Assembly (NCBI GenBank): GCA_025655635.1
Contig: JAHXIM010000359.1
Coordinates: 1-5,908, forward strand
DNA: 5,908 bases
Direction of reading: 5' to 3'
Source of the DNA: a gamma proteobacterium symbiont of Lucinoma myriamae
GTDB taxonomy: Bacteria > Pseudomonadota > Gammaproteobacteria > GRL18
Shown here: positions 1 to 5,456 of the stretch, one piece after another
How positions within the stretch are numbered: position 1 is the stretch's first letter
Layout of the letters: each line of letters starts with the position of its first letter
Position numbers and translations under genes: made by a program
The notes under the pieces: generated by a model
The model's database searches: none
Seen by the model: the letters and a program-made list of their open reading frames with translations, nothing else
Told to the model about the DNA's origin: nothing

Positions 1-955
1 TATAAGAGTAGACAAACGAAATCGCTGGAATAGACCCAAGTACAATATGGCTTACAAAAGAGTGGGTTGAATCCTTAAGTTAATGGCATTGTTGAGAGCA
101 AGGTAGAACTTATTCACCGCGAAATAGATGGCGATAGTAATGGTCAGATCACTGGTTTAACGTTAAGTACAGGTGAGGTTTTACACAGCCGTCATATTAT
201 TTTAGGCATAGGCCATAGAGCACCCTCAATCAGTAATCGATCAGGCTCGTTTTGGTGAGCAGGCCGGTCACCCCATTTTAGGCGTGGCAGACTATAAGCT
301 GGTACATCATTGCAAAAACGGCCGCAGTGTCTATAGTTTTTGTATGTGTCCCGGCGGCACGGTCGTGGCGGCAACATCAGAAGATGGACATGTAGTCACT
401 AATGGTATGTCACAATATTCTCGTCATGAACGCAATGCAAACGCTGCAATTGTGGTGGGTATTGATCCAGAGAAGGATTATCCAGAACATGTATTTGCCG
501 GTATTGATCTGCAGCATAAACTGGAAAAACTGGCTTTTGACTTAGGCGGTAAAAATTACCATGCCCCGGCACAGCTTGTTGGGGATTTCCTGCAAAATAA
601 ACCATCAACTGTTTTAGCCAGCGTAACACCATCTTATCAACCCGGTATTAGTCTAGGTGATTTATCAAAAGCCCTGCCGGCCTTTGCCATTGATGCGATT
701 CGTGAAGCGATTCCTGTGTTTGATAAAAAAATAAAAGGCTTTGCCATGGCTGATGCTGTGTTAACCGGTGTAGAGACTCGTACCTCGTCACCTATCTGTA
801 TAAAACGCGGTAAGGATTTTCAAAGCATTAATACACGAGGCTTATACCCTGCCGGTGAAGGCGCAGGTTATGCTGGCGGAATTTTATCCTCAGCTATCGA
901 TGGCATTAAAGTTGCTGAAGCGCTGGCAATGGAAATATTAAAAGAGTCACCCTGA
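1..955 (+). pseudogene. Degraded COG2509-type FAD-dependent dehydrogenase (5' end outside window)
   Basis: The relatives are large (roughly 500-residue) predicted FAD/NAD(P)-dependent oxidoreductases whose substrate is not established. The stretch 212-955 reads cleanly and carries family hallmarks: IEHPQ (215-229), FCMCPGG (337-357), NGM (400-408), GVETRTSSP (766-792) and the C-terminal FAD-contact motif LYPAGEGAGYAGG (841-879). It ends at TGA 953-955. Upstream coding continues in another frame (about 79-216: KVELIHRE, then HIILGIGH) that stops at TGA 256-258. Further upstream a third frame (about 12-75, KEWVESL) fits weakly and is interrupted by stops. Between GIGH and IEHPQ the roughly 26 residues normally present in the family are missing, so this is a real deletion plus frameshift rather than a single base error. 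A GTG at 284 could start a 223-residue product, but that would lack the N-terminal FAD-binding fold. Family assignment is confident; the exact 5' lesions are inferred from remembered family sequence. Confidence 0.85.
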
Positions 956-1013
956 ATTTAGAATTGACTATGATAAATCTTTATACAATGGTTAACTCGA
1001 ATAGCAATAACGA

Positions 1014-1042
1014 TTAAACGTACTATACTTATTACATATAAT
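1014..1042 (+). promoter_or_regulatory. Candidate sigma70 promoter for the 70-residue gene
   Basis: A perfect TATAAT (1037-1042) lies 17 bases after a weak -35-like TTAAAC (1014-1019, 3 of 6 matches). Transcription would start near 1049, giving a leader of about 23 bases that holds the strong ribosome binding site. The region is AT-rich, so chance matches are possible. The pseudogene ending at 955 shows no clear terminator. Confidence 0.45.
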
Positions 1043-1060
1043 GGTAATAGTAAAAACCTT

Positions 1061-1066
1061 AGGAGG
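1061..1066 (+). promoter_or_regulatory. Strong Shine-Dalgarno AGGAGG
   Basis: AGGAGG lies 5 bases before the ATG at 1072. It is the best ribosome binding site in the window, fixes the start of the 70-residue gene, and argues that this small ORF is genuinely translated. Confidence 0.8.
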
Positions 1067-1071
1067 TTTCA

Positions 1072-1284
1072 ATGTTATATTATGTCGCAAAAATGGGTGA
1101 ATATAATCATGGAATTTTCGGCATCTTTGATGATTTGGATGCGACAAAAAAGCTTGCTGACCTTGCTGCAAGCAAAGACGAAGACGATTATCATGAGTGG
1201 AACGTACTAAGGTACTCCCCACCTGATGATAATACTGATTTCACGGCTGATAGCGGTCATGAAATTGTTTATAGAGCCCGATAG
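1072..1284 (+). CDS. Small acidic protein of unknown function (70 aa)
   Basis: The product is a soluble 70-residue protein with no signal peptide, membrane helix or cysteine. It opens with a beta-like segment (LYYVAKM, then GIFGIFDD). A probable helix follows (about residues 22-35, DLDATKKLADLAA), then an acidic patch (KDEDDYHEW, residues 35-43) and a second beta-like segment (EWNVLRY). This beta-helix-beta layout, with a 'GIF...A...A...yHeW.V' pattern, resembles small uncharacterised domains of the DUF7336 type. That is an impression from the pattern only, and no function is assigned. The ATG start is supported by AGGAGG five bases upstream and a TATAAT box at 1037. The gene stands alone: the decayed dehydrogenase is upstream and the next gene downstream is on the other strand. 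Confidence 0.75.
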   Translation: MLYYVAKMGEYNHGIFGIFDDLDATKKLADLAASKDEDDYHEWNVLRYSPPDDNTDFTADSGHEIVYRAR

Positions 1285-1524
1285 CATTAACAATACAAAA
1301 ATTACTTCCCGTGAATGCATCCGGCAGATTGTCTATGTTAAGTAGAATCTTTTATGGCTAACGTTCAACATTGTCAAGTATCATTGTATTATTTGATTCT
1401 ACAATTAACTCAATATCTGCTTTAGCATATGAAGCGTATGGTCATTTTATAGCTGCCAATACGCTCATCATCCACTCTGGTCTATATTTTTACGCTAAGG
1501 TTTAAGTATATAACCGTCCGTTTA

Positions 1525-1809
1525 TTACTTTTCTTCCTTATGACTATTAACAATAGCCTGGCACATTGTCCCCTCAGGAGCTTTTTCACAAGAAGTTTTA
1601 ATCATTTCACAAGCTGCCAGTCCCATCGACTCCATCATATCACCCATAGCCTTAGGTGTGTCTGGTGATTGTTTCATTTCATCAAGACCTTTATTTACAC
1701 TATCCTGACACTCATTATAGATGCTCACCCATTCTGGTTCAGAGCCGCAACCGGTCAAAGATAATACGGCACTGACAGACAAAACCGAAATCCATTTTAC
1801 ATTTCTCAT
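1525..1809 (-). CDS. Small cysteine-rich lipoprotein of unknown function
   Basis: This 94-residue precursor has a classic lipoprotein signal peptide. It has a short basic N-terminus (MRNVK), a hydrophobic core, and the lipobox LTGC at residues 18-21, so Cys21 should be acylated and become the first mature residue. The following residues are G and S rather than Asp, which favours outer-membrane sorting by the usual Lol rule. The mature domain of about 73 residues is probably helical and contains four further cysteines (34, 67, 74 and 83), enough for two disulfides in the periplasm. It also has a methionine-rich stretch around residues 55-62 (MGDMMESM). GGAG lies 8 bases before the ATG, and a near-consensus promoter lies about 60 bases upstream. 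I do not recognise the family. Its closeness to the copper genes is suggestive only, since it is transcribed separately from them. Confidence 0.8.
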   Translation of the reverse strand: MRNVKWISVLSVSAVLSLTGCGSEPEWVSIYNECQDSVNKGLDEMKQSPDTPKAMGDMMESMGLAACEMIKTSCEKAPEGTMCQAIVNSHKEEK

Positions 1810-1870
1810 TTACTTATCTCCATTTTGATTGAGTAAAAAAACTATTGAATCTTTTATCATTAAGAAGCTT

Positions 1871-1899
1871 ATTATTCACCTGAAAAACAGCTCTGTCAA
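1871..1899 (-). promoter_or_regulatory. Sigma70 promoter for the lipoprotein gene
   Basis: Read on the minus strand, a perfect -35 TTGACA (1899-1894) is followed by exactly 17 bases and AATAAT (1876-1871), which matches the -10 consensus at 5 of 6 positions. Transcription would begin near 1864, giving a leader of about 55 bases before the ATG at 1809. This is the best full promoter match in the window and suggests strong or constitutive expression. It sits in the 158-base region shared with the divergent CcoQ-like gene. Confidence 0.65.
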
Positions 1900-1967
1900 T
1901 TTCATTTTACCTATTGTTTTCAGAGCAGGATAAAACTAAATCATAGCAGCATCATTGAGATATAAAA

Positions 1968-2105
1968 TTGAAAGAGTTTGTAGTAAACTTATATTTAACA
2001 TTCATCATTATCATTTTTGTGTTTCTAGGCTATAAAGTGATAACAAAGAAAAAGCGTGAAGACAATGTTTTTTATGATGCGGCAAAAAATATCAGACGTG
2101 ACTAG
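1968..2105 (+). CDS. CcoQ/FixQ-like single-helix microprotein (45 aa)
   Basis: Starting from TTG 1968 and ending at TAG 2103-2105, this ORF encodes 45 residues. It has one membrane helix (about residues 5-22, rich in I, F and L), then a basic stretch (KKKR, 27-30) and a tail VFYDAAKNIRRD (34-45). Helix, basic cluster and an 'F.(E/D)AA.(N/L)...D' tail is the layout of CcoQ/FixQ, the small subunit of cbb3-type cytochrome c oxidase, normally 45-60 residues. The basic cluster predicts a cytoplasmic C-terminus. The start is the weakest point: GAGA (1957-1960) precedes TTG by 7 bases, and there is no in-frame ATG or GTG before the upstream stop at 1956-1958. No ccoN, ccoO or ccoP is adjacent, so it would be an orphan. 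It points toward copper-chaperone genes for oxidase assembly, which supports the assignment. It could instead be an unrelated single-helix microprotein. Confidence 0.6.
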   Translation: MKEFVVNLYLTFIIIIFVFLGYKVITKKKREDNVFYDAAKNIRRD

Positions 2106-2120
2106 ATTGACTCAGTCAAT
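2106..2120. repeat. Perfect 7+1+7 dyad just after the CcoQ-like stop codon
   Basis: ATTGACT-C-AGTCAAT begins at the base after the TAG stop at 2105. The arms are perfect with a single central base, too tight for an RNA hairpin without opening pairs, so a protein-binding operator is as plausible as an RNA structure. No known operator matches convincingly. Confidence 0.45.
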
Positions 2121-2128
2121 AGCAAATA

Positions 2129-2158
2129 GAGAGTTAAACCTGATATCAGTTAACTCTC
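2129..2158. terminator. Hairpin between convergent genes, possible bidirectional terminator
   Basis: GAGAGTTAA (2129-2137) pairs perfectly with TTAACTCTC (2150-2158). Between them sits the palindrome CTGATATCAG (2140-2149), which can extend the fold across a small internal bulge. The element lies between the plus-strand CcoQ-like gene (ends 2105) and the minus-strand PCuAC gene (ends 2193), where a shared terminator is expected. Neither side has a real T tract: the minus-strand side continues TATTTGCT and the plus-strand side CATCCCTT. Intrinsic termination is therefore only likely, not certain. Confidence 0.5.
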
Positions 2159-2192
2159 CATCCCTTAAATATGAAAACATTAATTCATTATA

Positions 2193-2681
2193 TTAATGTT
2201 TCATCTCTTTCATACCGTTCATTGCACCTTTACCTTTCATCATGCCTTTCATCATGATTTTACGAACGGGTGCTTCTACTGTTTGACTAGTGCCATTTTT
2301 AAATTCTAAAGTAATAGACACTTTTTGATCTATCTTAAGTGCATCATGAAGACCTATCAACATAATGTGCAGCCCGCCAGGTTCTAAAACAGCTTTACCA
2401 TTGGCTGGAATTTCAATCGAATCAATTTGACGCATTTTCATCATGCCATTTTCGTGAACATGAGAATGTAATTCCACAACATTTGAAACGGGACTGGTGG
2501 CATTAACAACGTAACGAGTCTCTGCTGATTTATTTTCCAGTTGTAAAAATGCCGCACTCACAGTTTGACCTGGAGGAACAGCTCTCACATAAGGATCGAT
2601 GATAGTGACATCATCACCAGCCATAACAAAAGTATGACTCAAGGTAAGTAATACAAATAATATAGGTGTTAATAATTTCAT
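2193..2681 (-). CDS. Periplasmic copper chaperone PCuAC (DUF461) with Met-rich tail
   Basis: PCuAC proteins bind Cu(I) in the periplasm and work with Sco proteins to build the copper centres of cytochrome oxidases (CuA, and CuB of cbb3 enzymes). The 162-residue precursor has a signal peptide (residues 1-21, cleavage likely after VMA) and a cupredoxin-like domain (about 25-137). The copper motif is intact with exact spacing: His72, Met83, His105 and Met107, i.e. H-x10-M-x21-H-x-M, within LHSH, MKMR and GGLHIM. His74 and His76 add further potential ligands. The C-terminus (141-162) holds seven methionines and a final histidine (IMMKGMMKGKG and onward), a likely second copper-binding tail. Two tandem 12-base copies encode part of it. 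GAGG lies 5 bases before the ATG. The gene is 112 bases downstream of sco on the same strand and is probably co-transcribed, although that gap leaves room for its own promoter. Confidence 0.93.
   Translation of the reverse strand: MKLLTPILFVLLTLSHTFVMAGDDVTIIDPYVRAVPPGQTVSAAFLQLENKSAETRYVVNATSPVSNVVELHSHVHENGMMKMRQIDSIEIPANGKAVLEPGGLHIMLIGLHDALKIDQKVSITLEFKNGTSQTVEAPVRKIMMKGMMKGKGAMNGMKEMKH
2233..2256 (-). repeat. Two tandem 12-bp copies inside the PCuAC tail
   Basis: CCTTTCATCATG occurs twice in perfect tandem on the plus strand (2233-2244 and 2245-2256). On the coding strand these units encode the MMKG-MMKG part of the methionine-rich tail (about residues 143-150). The unit is a multiple of three, so slippage could lengthen or shorten the tail without breaking the frame. 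Confidence 0.85.
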
Positions 2682-2793
2682 GGTAACCTCTTTTTCTTAA
2701 ATAATTAATAAATATCGATTTTAAAATTTAGCATTTCGGATTAAATAACTTTTCCTAAATGGTATACACGGAGCATCAGAACCTGTCACTTAT

Positions 2794-3387
2794 TTAGTTT
2801 TTAGAATACTTTTTTATAGCCGCTAAAATTTCTGCCGGTGGTGCTGCATGTCTTAACCGTTCAACCAACTTTCCATCGGGATCGACTACATAAGTTTCAG
2901 ATGAATGATCAACCACATAATTGGTTGCTGAATCATTCTGAACAACCTTTTGATAGGCAACGCCGTAACGATCAGCCAACTCTTTAATAATTTCTGGTGT
3001 TGAACTTAATCCTAAAATCGATGGATGAAAATAGTGTGTGTATTCATTTAATCTTTCCATTGTATCCCGCTCTGGATCCACACTGATAAAAAACCCCTGA
3101 ATCTGACTCAATTCTTTATCATCTAATTGCGAAAAGGCATTTGACATCATAGATAAATTAGTCGGGCAGACATCAGGACACATGGTATAACCAAAATAAA
3201 GTAAGGTCACTTTACCACGATAGTCTTTTAGAGAAACAGGACCTGAAAGTGATTGCAGAGTAAATTCGCCACCCTCAGACTTCGCTGCAACCGTCAACGG
3301 GCTACTGGTATTGGGCTGCCAAAAAAAGAAAACATAAACACAGGCAATGAACAATAGTAAAATAAAAAGCGGTAAGATTTTTTTCAT
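2794..3387 (-). CDS. Sco (SCO1/SenC) copper-dependent oxidase assembly protein
   Basis: Sco proteins are membrane-anchored thioredoxin-fold proteins facing the periplasm. They pass copper to, or reduce the cysteines of, cytochrome oxidase copper centres. The 197-residue product has an N-terminal anchor (about residues 4-23) and a thioredoxin-like domain from about 40. The metal/redox motif CPDVC (Cys70 and Cys74) lies in the family context YFGYTMCPDVCPT. The conserved copper-ligand histidine is His161, in VVDHSSETYVVDPDG. ISVDPERDT (101-109) is also typical. All three copper ligands are present, so the protein should be functional. Length matches the family. The start ATG is 34 bases after the stop of the FixH-like gene, with no strong Shine-Dalgarno, so translational coupling is possible. 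It is followed by the PCuAC chaperone, its usual functional partner. Confidence 0.95.
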   Translation of the reverse strand: MKKILPLFILLLFIACVYVFFFWQPNTSSPLTVAAKSEGGEFTLQSLSGPVSLKDYRGKVTLLYFGYTMCPDVCPTNLSMMSNAFSQLDDKELSQIQGFFISVDPERDTMERLNEYTHYFHPSILGLSSTPEIIKELADRYGVAYQKVVQNDSATNYVVDHSSETYVVDPDGKLVERLRHAAPPAEILAAIKKYSKN

Positions 3388-3421
3388 AGTTTTTATGGAT
3401 AAAGTTCTTGTTAATTCAGTG

Positions 3422-3895
3422 CTAGTGTTTTCTGGTTACGAATATAAAGGGAGCGACTATAATTCCTTCACTGGTTTGAAGATACACATCAGCCTGCCAT
3501 TCCATACTATTGCGAATACAAACCGGGAGCATTCCCTTACCTGAATATAATTCAGGCGTTGAAGCCTTAAGCGTGACATTATTTGGCCCCATATTCATCG
3601 TAGTCCCTTTAAAATCAACAGTAACAGCCTCAGCTTTGAGCACTTCAGTATTAATCGTTATGTCGATGTTTTGTACTAGAGGAATAGGTTTAGGCTGGAT
3701 ATCAAGCGTTACTTTTCCACCGCCCGGCAGTTTTAGAGTACAGGCCGTTTTCTGTAAATCACATGATTTATCTGGTTCAATCTGAGCAATAATATTATTT
3801 TTTTGGGCCATTTCAACTTTATAATAGCCGGCAAAAAGCAATGCGACGATTAATACGCCAGAAATAAGCAACATGAGTGATGTACGTTTATCCAT
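3422..3895 (-). CDS. Membrane-anchored FixH/YtkA-like protein upstream of sco
   Basis: The 157-residue product has a short basic N-terminus (MDKR), one membrane anchor (about residues 7-23) and a predicted periplasmic domain of about 130 residues with strand-rich sequence. It has a cysteine pair C45-x6-C52 near the start of the domain and a third cysteine at 126 (MLPVC). Methionines cluster in TTMNMGPNNVTL (98-109) and at 122 and 131. One anchor plus a periplasmic beta domain with an 'M.M' segment recalls FixH and YtkA-like proteins linked to cytochrome oxidase assembly. I cannot place it firmly in either family. It is probably the first gene of a three-gene operon (34 bases to sco, then PCuAC), which points to copper or oxidase biogenesis. 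No convincing Shine-Dalgarno precedes the ATG at 3895 (TTAGAATTCATTA), but the N-terminus reads as a normal anchor. Confidence 0.85.
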   Translation of the reverse strand: MDKRTSLMLLISGVLIVALLFAGYYKVEMAQKNNIIAQIEPDKSCDLQKTACTLKLPGGGKVTLDIQPKPIPLVQNIDITINTEVLKAEAVTVDFKGTTMNMGPNNVTLKASTPELYSGKGMLPVCIRNSMEWQADVYLQTSEGIIVAPFIFVTRKH

Positions 3896-3926
3896 TAATG
3901 AATTCTAATATATTTATATGGGACAT

Positions 3927-3961
3927 CATCTATCTCTATGTAGATGTGTGAAATAACACAC
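3927..3961. repeat. Two adjoining short dyads upstream of the Sco operon
   Basis: CATCTA (3927-3932) pairs with TAGATG (3941-3946). Sharing its last base, GTGTG (3946-3950) pairs with CACAC (3957-3961) across six bases. They lie 32 to 66 bases upstream of the first ATG of the minus-strand copper operon, where an operator or leader structure would be. The second resembles a CRP-type symmetric layout but does not match the TGTGA-N6-TCACA consensus. No clear -10/-35 pair was found here. Confidence 0.25.
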
Positions 3962-4003
3962 TTTCTGAGACGACTTATTGGAGAGTTTTTTACCATGACT
4001 TGA

Positions 4004-4036
4004 TTTACCCGGGAGATGACGATTTCTCCCGGTAAA
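4004..4036 (-). terminator. Stable GC-rich hairpin downstream of galU
   Basis: CCGGGAGA (4009-4016) pairs perfectly with TCTCCCGG (4025-4032) around an 8-base loop. TTTA (4004-4007) and TAAA (4033-4036) extend the stem by four pairs across one bulged C (4008). It starts about 30 bases after the galU stop on the minus strand and is by far the most GC-rich inverted repeat in an AT-rich intergenic region. The downstream tract on the minus strand (TCAAGTC) lacks a T run, so it may act as an imperfect terminator or as a 3'-end stabilising hairpin. Confidence 0.6.
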
Positions 4037-4065
4037 ATTCATATTTTGAAATATAACCTTATAAG

Positions 4066-4887
4066 TTAATAAAACGTTTTGTAGCAATAATTAGTAGCGT
4101 CAATAAAACCAGCAATGCTGCCGCAATCAAAGCGTTTGCCTTTAAATTTATAACCCAAAACACAGCCTTCTTTCGCCTGTTGCATCAAAGCATCTGTAAT
4201 CTGGACTTCACCACCAACACCCGGTGTCGTATTTATTAATATATCAAAAATATCAGGCGTTAATATATAGCGGCCAATAATGGCCAGATTACTGGGTGCA
4301 TCTTCAGTAGCTGGTTTTTCAACCATTTCATTAATCTGAAAAATATCATCACGAATCATTTCGCCCTTAATCACACCATATTTATGCACCTCATCCATAG
4401 GTACTTCTTCAATAGCCACTATACTGCAGCGAAATTGTTTATAGAGTTTAACCATTTGTGCCAGCACGCCATCACCACCTTCAGTAAGACAAAGATCGTC
4501 AGCAAGAACAACCGCAAAGGCTTCATCACCAATAAGTGGTTCACCCGTCAAAATAGCATGCCCTAAACCTTTCATTTCTATCTGGCGTGTATAGGAAAAA
4601 GTACAGGAATCCATAATAGTTCGGATCCCTTTAAGGTGATCTTCCTTATCACTACCCTTGATTTGATGCTCTAGTTCATAGCTGACATCAAAATGATCTT
4701 CCATTGAGCGTTTGCCGCGACCCGTCACAATAGCCATATTAGTCAAACCCGCTTCAATAGCTTCTTCAACACTATACTGAATCAACGGTTTATTAACAAC
4801 AGGTAACATTTCTTTAGGCATTGATTTTGTTGCGGGTAAAAAACGCGTGCCGTAACCAGCTGCAGGAAAGAGACATTTTCTAATCAT
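4066..4887 (-). CDS. galU: UTP--glucose-1-phosphate uridylyltransferase GalU
   Basis: GalU makes UDP-glucose from UTP and glucose 1-phosphate in the cytoplasm, feeding polysaccharide, LPS and glycan synthesis. The 273-residue product has the nucleotidyltransferase signature AAGYGTRFLP (residues 9-18) and MPKEMLPVVNKP (23-34), the region that binds nucleotide and acceptor sugar phosphate. It also has KGLGHA (106-111), the metal-binding ADDL (129-132), the catalytic-lysine segment VEKP (189-192), GGEVQITDA (226-234) and FDCGS (253-257). Length is close to the family norm. Two ATGs are possible (4893 and 4887). The second is chosen because AAGG (4897-4894) directly abuts the first ATG but lies at a usable distance from the second, and because the protein then begins MIRKCLFPAAG as in known GalU. 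It has its own promoter and a downstream hairpin, so it may be a single-gene unit. Confidence 0.96.
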   Translation of the reverse strand: MIRKCLFPAAGYGTRFLPATKSMPKEMLPVVNKPLIQYSVEEAIEAGLTNMAIVTGRGKRSMEDHFDVSYELEHQIKGSDKEDHLKGIRTIMDSCTFSYTRQIEMKGLGHAILTGEPLIGDEAFAVVLADDLCLTEGGDGVLAQMVKLYKQFRCSIVAIEEVPMDEVHKYGVIKGEMIRDDIFQINEMVEKPATEDAPSNLAIIGRYILTPDIFDILINTTPGVGGEVQITDALMQQAKEGCVLGYKFKGKRFDCGSIAGFIDATNYCYKTFY

Positions 4888-4893
4888 AATCAT

Positions 4894-4897
4894 CCTT
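4894..4897 (-). promoter_or_regulatory. Shine-Dalgarno AAGG that decides the galU start
   Basis: On the minus strand the sequence reads AAGG-ATG-ATT-ATG. The purine tract touches the first ATG (4893), leaving no spacer, but is 6 bases from the second (4887). Initiation at 4887 is therefore favoured, giving a product two residues shorter than the longest reading. Confidence 0.65.
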
Positions 4898-4933
4898 ATA
4901 TAAGAAAAATTTATTATTTCAAAATAGCATTAA

Positions 4934-4942
4934 ATTATACCA
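4934..4942 (-). promoter_or_regulatory. Extended -10 promoter for galU
   Basis: On the minus strand the sequence TGGTATAAT (4942-4934) is a perfect -10 hexamer with the TG-N extension. No good -35 lies at the expected distance, which is acceptable for extended -10 promoters. The start would fall near 4927, giving a leader of about 40 bases before the ATG at 4887. Confidence 0.6.
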
Positions 4943-5007
4943 AATAAGAGTAATAATACTGTTATTTTCAGAATTTACTCAAGCAATATGTGAAAAATCT
5001 GACAAAA

Positions 5008-5388
5008 TTAGAAGATTAATGAGAATAAATCTCCAAAACCCCAAATAAAGGTGCCAAAAATTAATAAATTAAAACCACACTTGCCCATAATCCAGGTTCC
5101 CTCTTCATGATTTCGTGCATGATGAAGAATTTTTTCCTGCTTGTCATTGGCCCAATCGCGAAGAAAATTACCATTTCTATGTGCACCACGATACCGCTGA
5201 CTCAGTCTGCGGCTATTTTCAATAATTTGACTGGAGGTCAGATAAATACCTAAAATAACAATCAGGCAACCTGAACGAGACAGCCACTGCCAATCCTGAT
5301 AGAGATAACTAATATAAAGACTACAGAGAATAATAGTAACTGAAAGAAAGTAGATAAAAATTGATATCTGCTTAAGATTTCTTTTCAT
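5008..5388 (-). CDS. Three-helix membrane protein of unknown function (126 aa)
   Basis: The product starts with a basic leader (MKRNLKQ). It has two closely spaced membrane helices (about residues 9-28 and 38-55) and a hydrophilic, positively charged loop of nearly 50 residues (about 57-101) containing RRLSQRYRG and HHARNHEEG. A third helix (about 103-123) ends in FGTFIWGFGDLF. By the positive-inside rule the long loop should be cytoplasmic. The aromatic 'GT(F/L)xWGxGD' ending of the last helix is reminiscent of a motif in small uncharacterised inner-membrane proteins, but I cannot name the family or assign a function. GAG lies 8 bases before the ATG, a weak ribosome binding site. A candidate promoter lies at 5457-5485. 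It precedes galU on the same strand with 120 bases between, and galU has its own promoter. Confidence 0.75.
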   Translation of the reverse strand: MKRNLKQISIFIYFLSVTIILCSLYISYLYQDWQWLSRSGCLIVILGIYLTSSQIIENSRRLSQRYRGAHRNGNFLRDWANDKQEKILHHARNHEEGTWIMGKCGFNLLIFGTFIWGFGDLFSLIF

Positions 5389-5456
5389 GTCAGTGACTCA
5401 CTTTTATCAATAAAATGAAAAAATTTTACTTTAATTTTAGTAGCTATTCAGTGTGA

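Noticed and set aside
192..377. Minus-strand 61-residue open frame opposite the dehydrogenase remnant
   Set aside because: It lies antisense to conserved coding sequence, has low-complexity basic composition and no ribosome binding site.
399..632. Minus-strand 77-residue open frame
   Set aside because: Antisense shadow of the well-conserved dehydrogenase C-terminus.
992..1222. Minus-strand 76-residue open frame
   Set aside because: It overlaps the promoter, Shine-Dalgarno and body of the plus-strand 70-residue gene, which has far better initiation signals.
1342..1402. Inverted repeat GTAGAATC...GATTCTAC with a 45-base interior, considered as a small mobile element or RNA gene
   Set aside because: Only 8 paired bases with mismatches on both sides, in AT-rich DNA and with no flanking duplication. 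The 240-base gap 1285-1524 otherwise shows only short stop-rich frames, such as a 23-codon ATG frame at 1354.
1850..1862. FNR/Anr box upstream of the CcoQ-like gene, expected for cbb3-type genes
   Set aside because: The nearest candidate (TTGAATC...TATCA) has the wrong spacing for TTGAT-N4-ATCAA, and no other match was seen.
3347..3785. Plus-strand open frames at 3347-3544 and 3510-3785
   Set aside because: Both are antisense to the Sco and FixH-like genes and have no supporting motif or ribosome binding site.
3941..3965. CRP-like site around GTGTG-N6-CACAC
   Set aside because: The arms are offset from the TGTGA/TCACA consensus, so only the symmetry, not the sequence, agrees.
4384..4566. 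Plus-strand 60-residue open frame
   Set aside because: Antisense to galU, whose family motifs are unmistakable.
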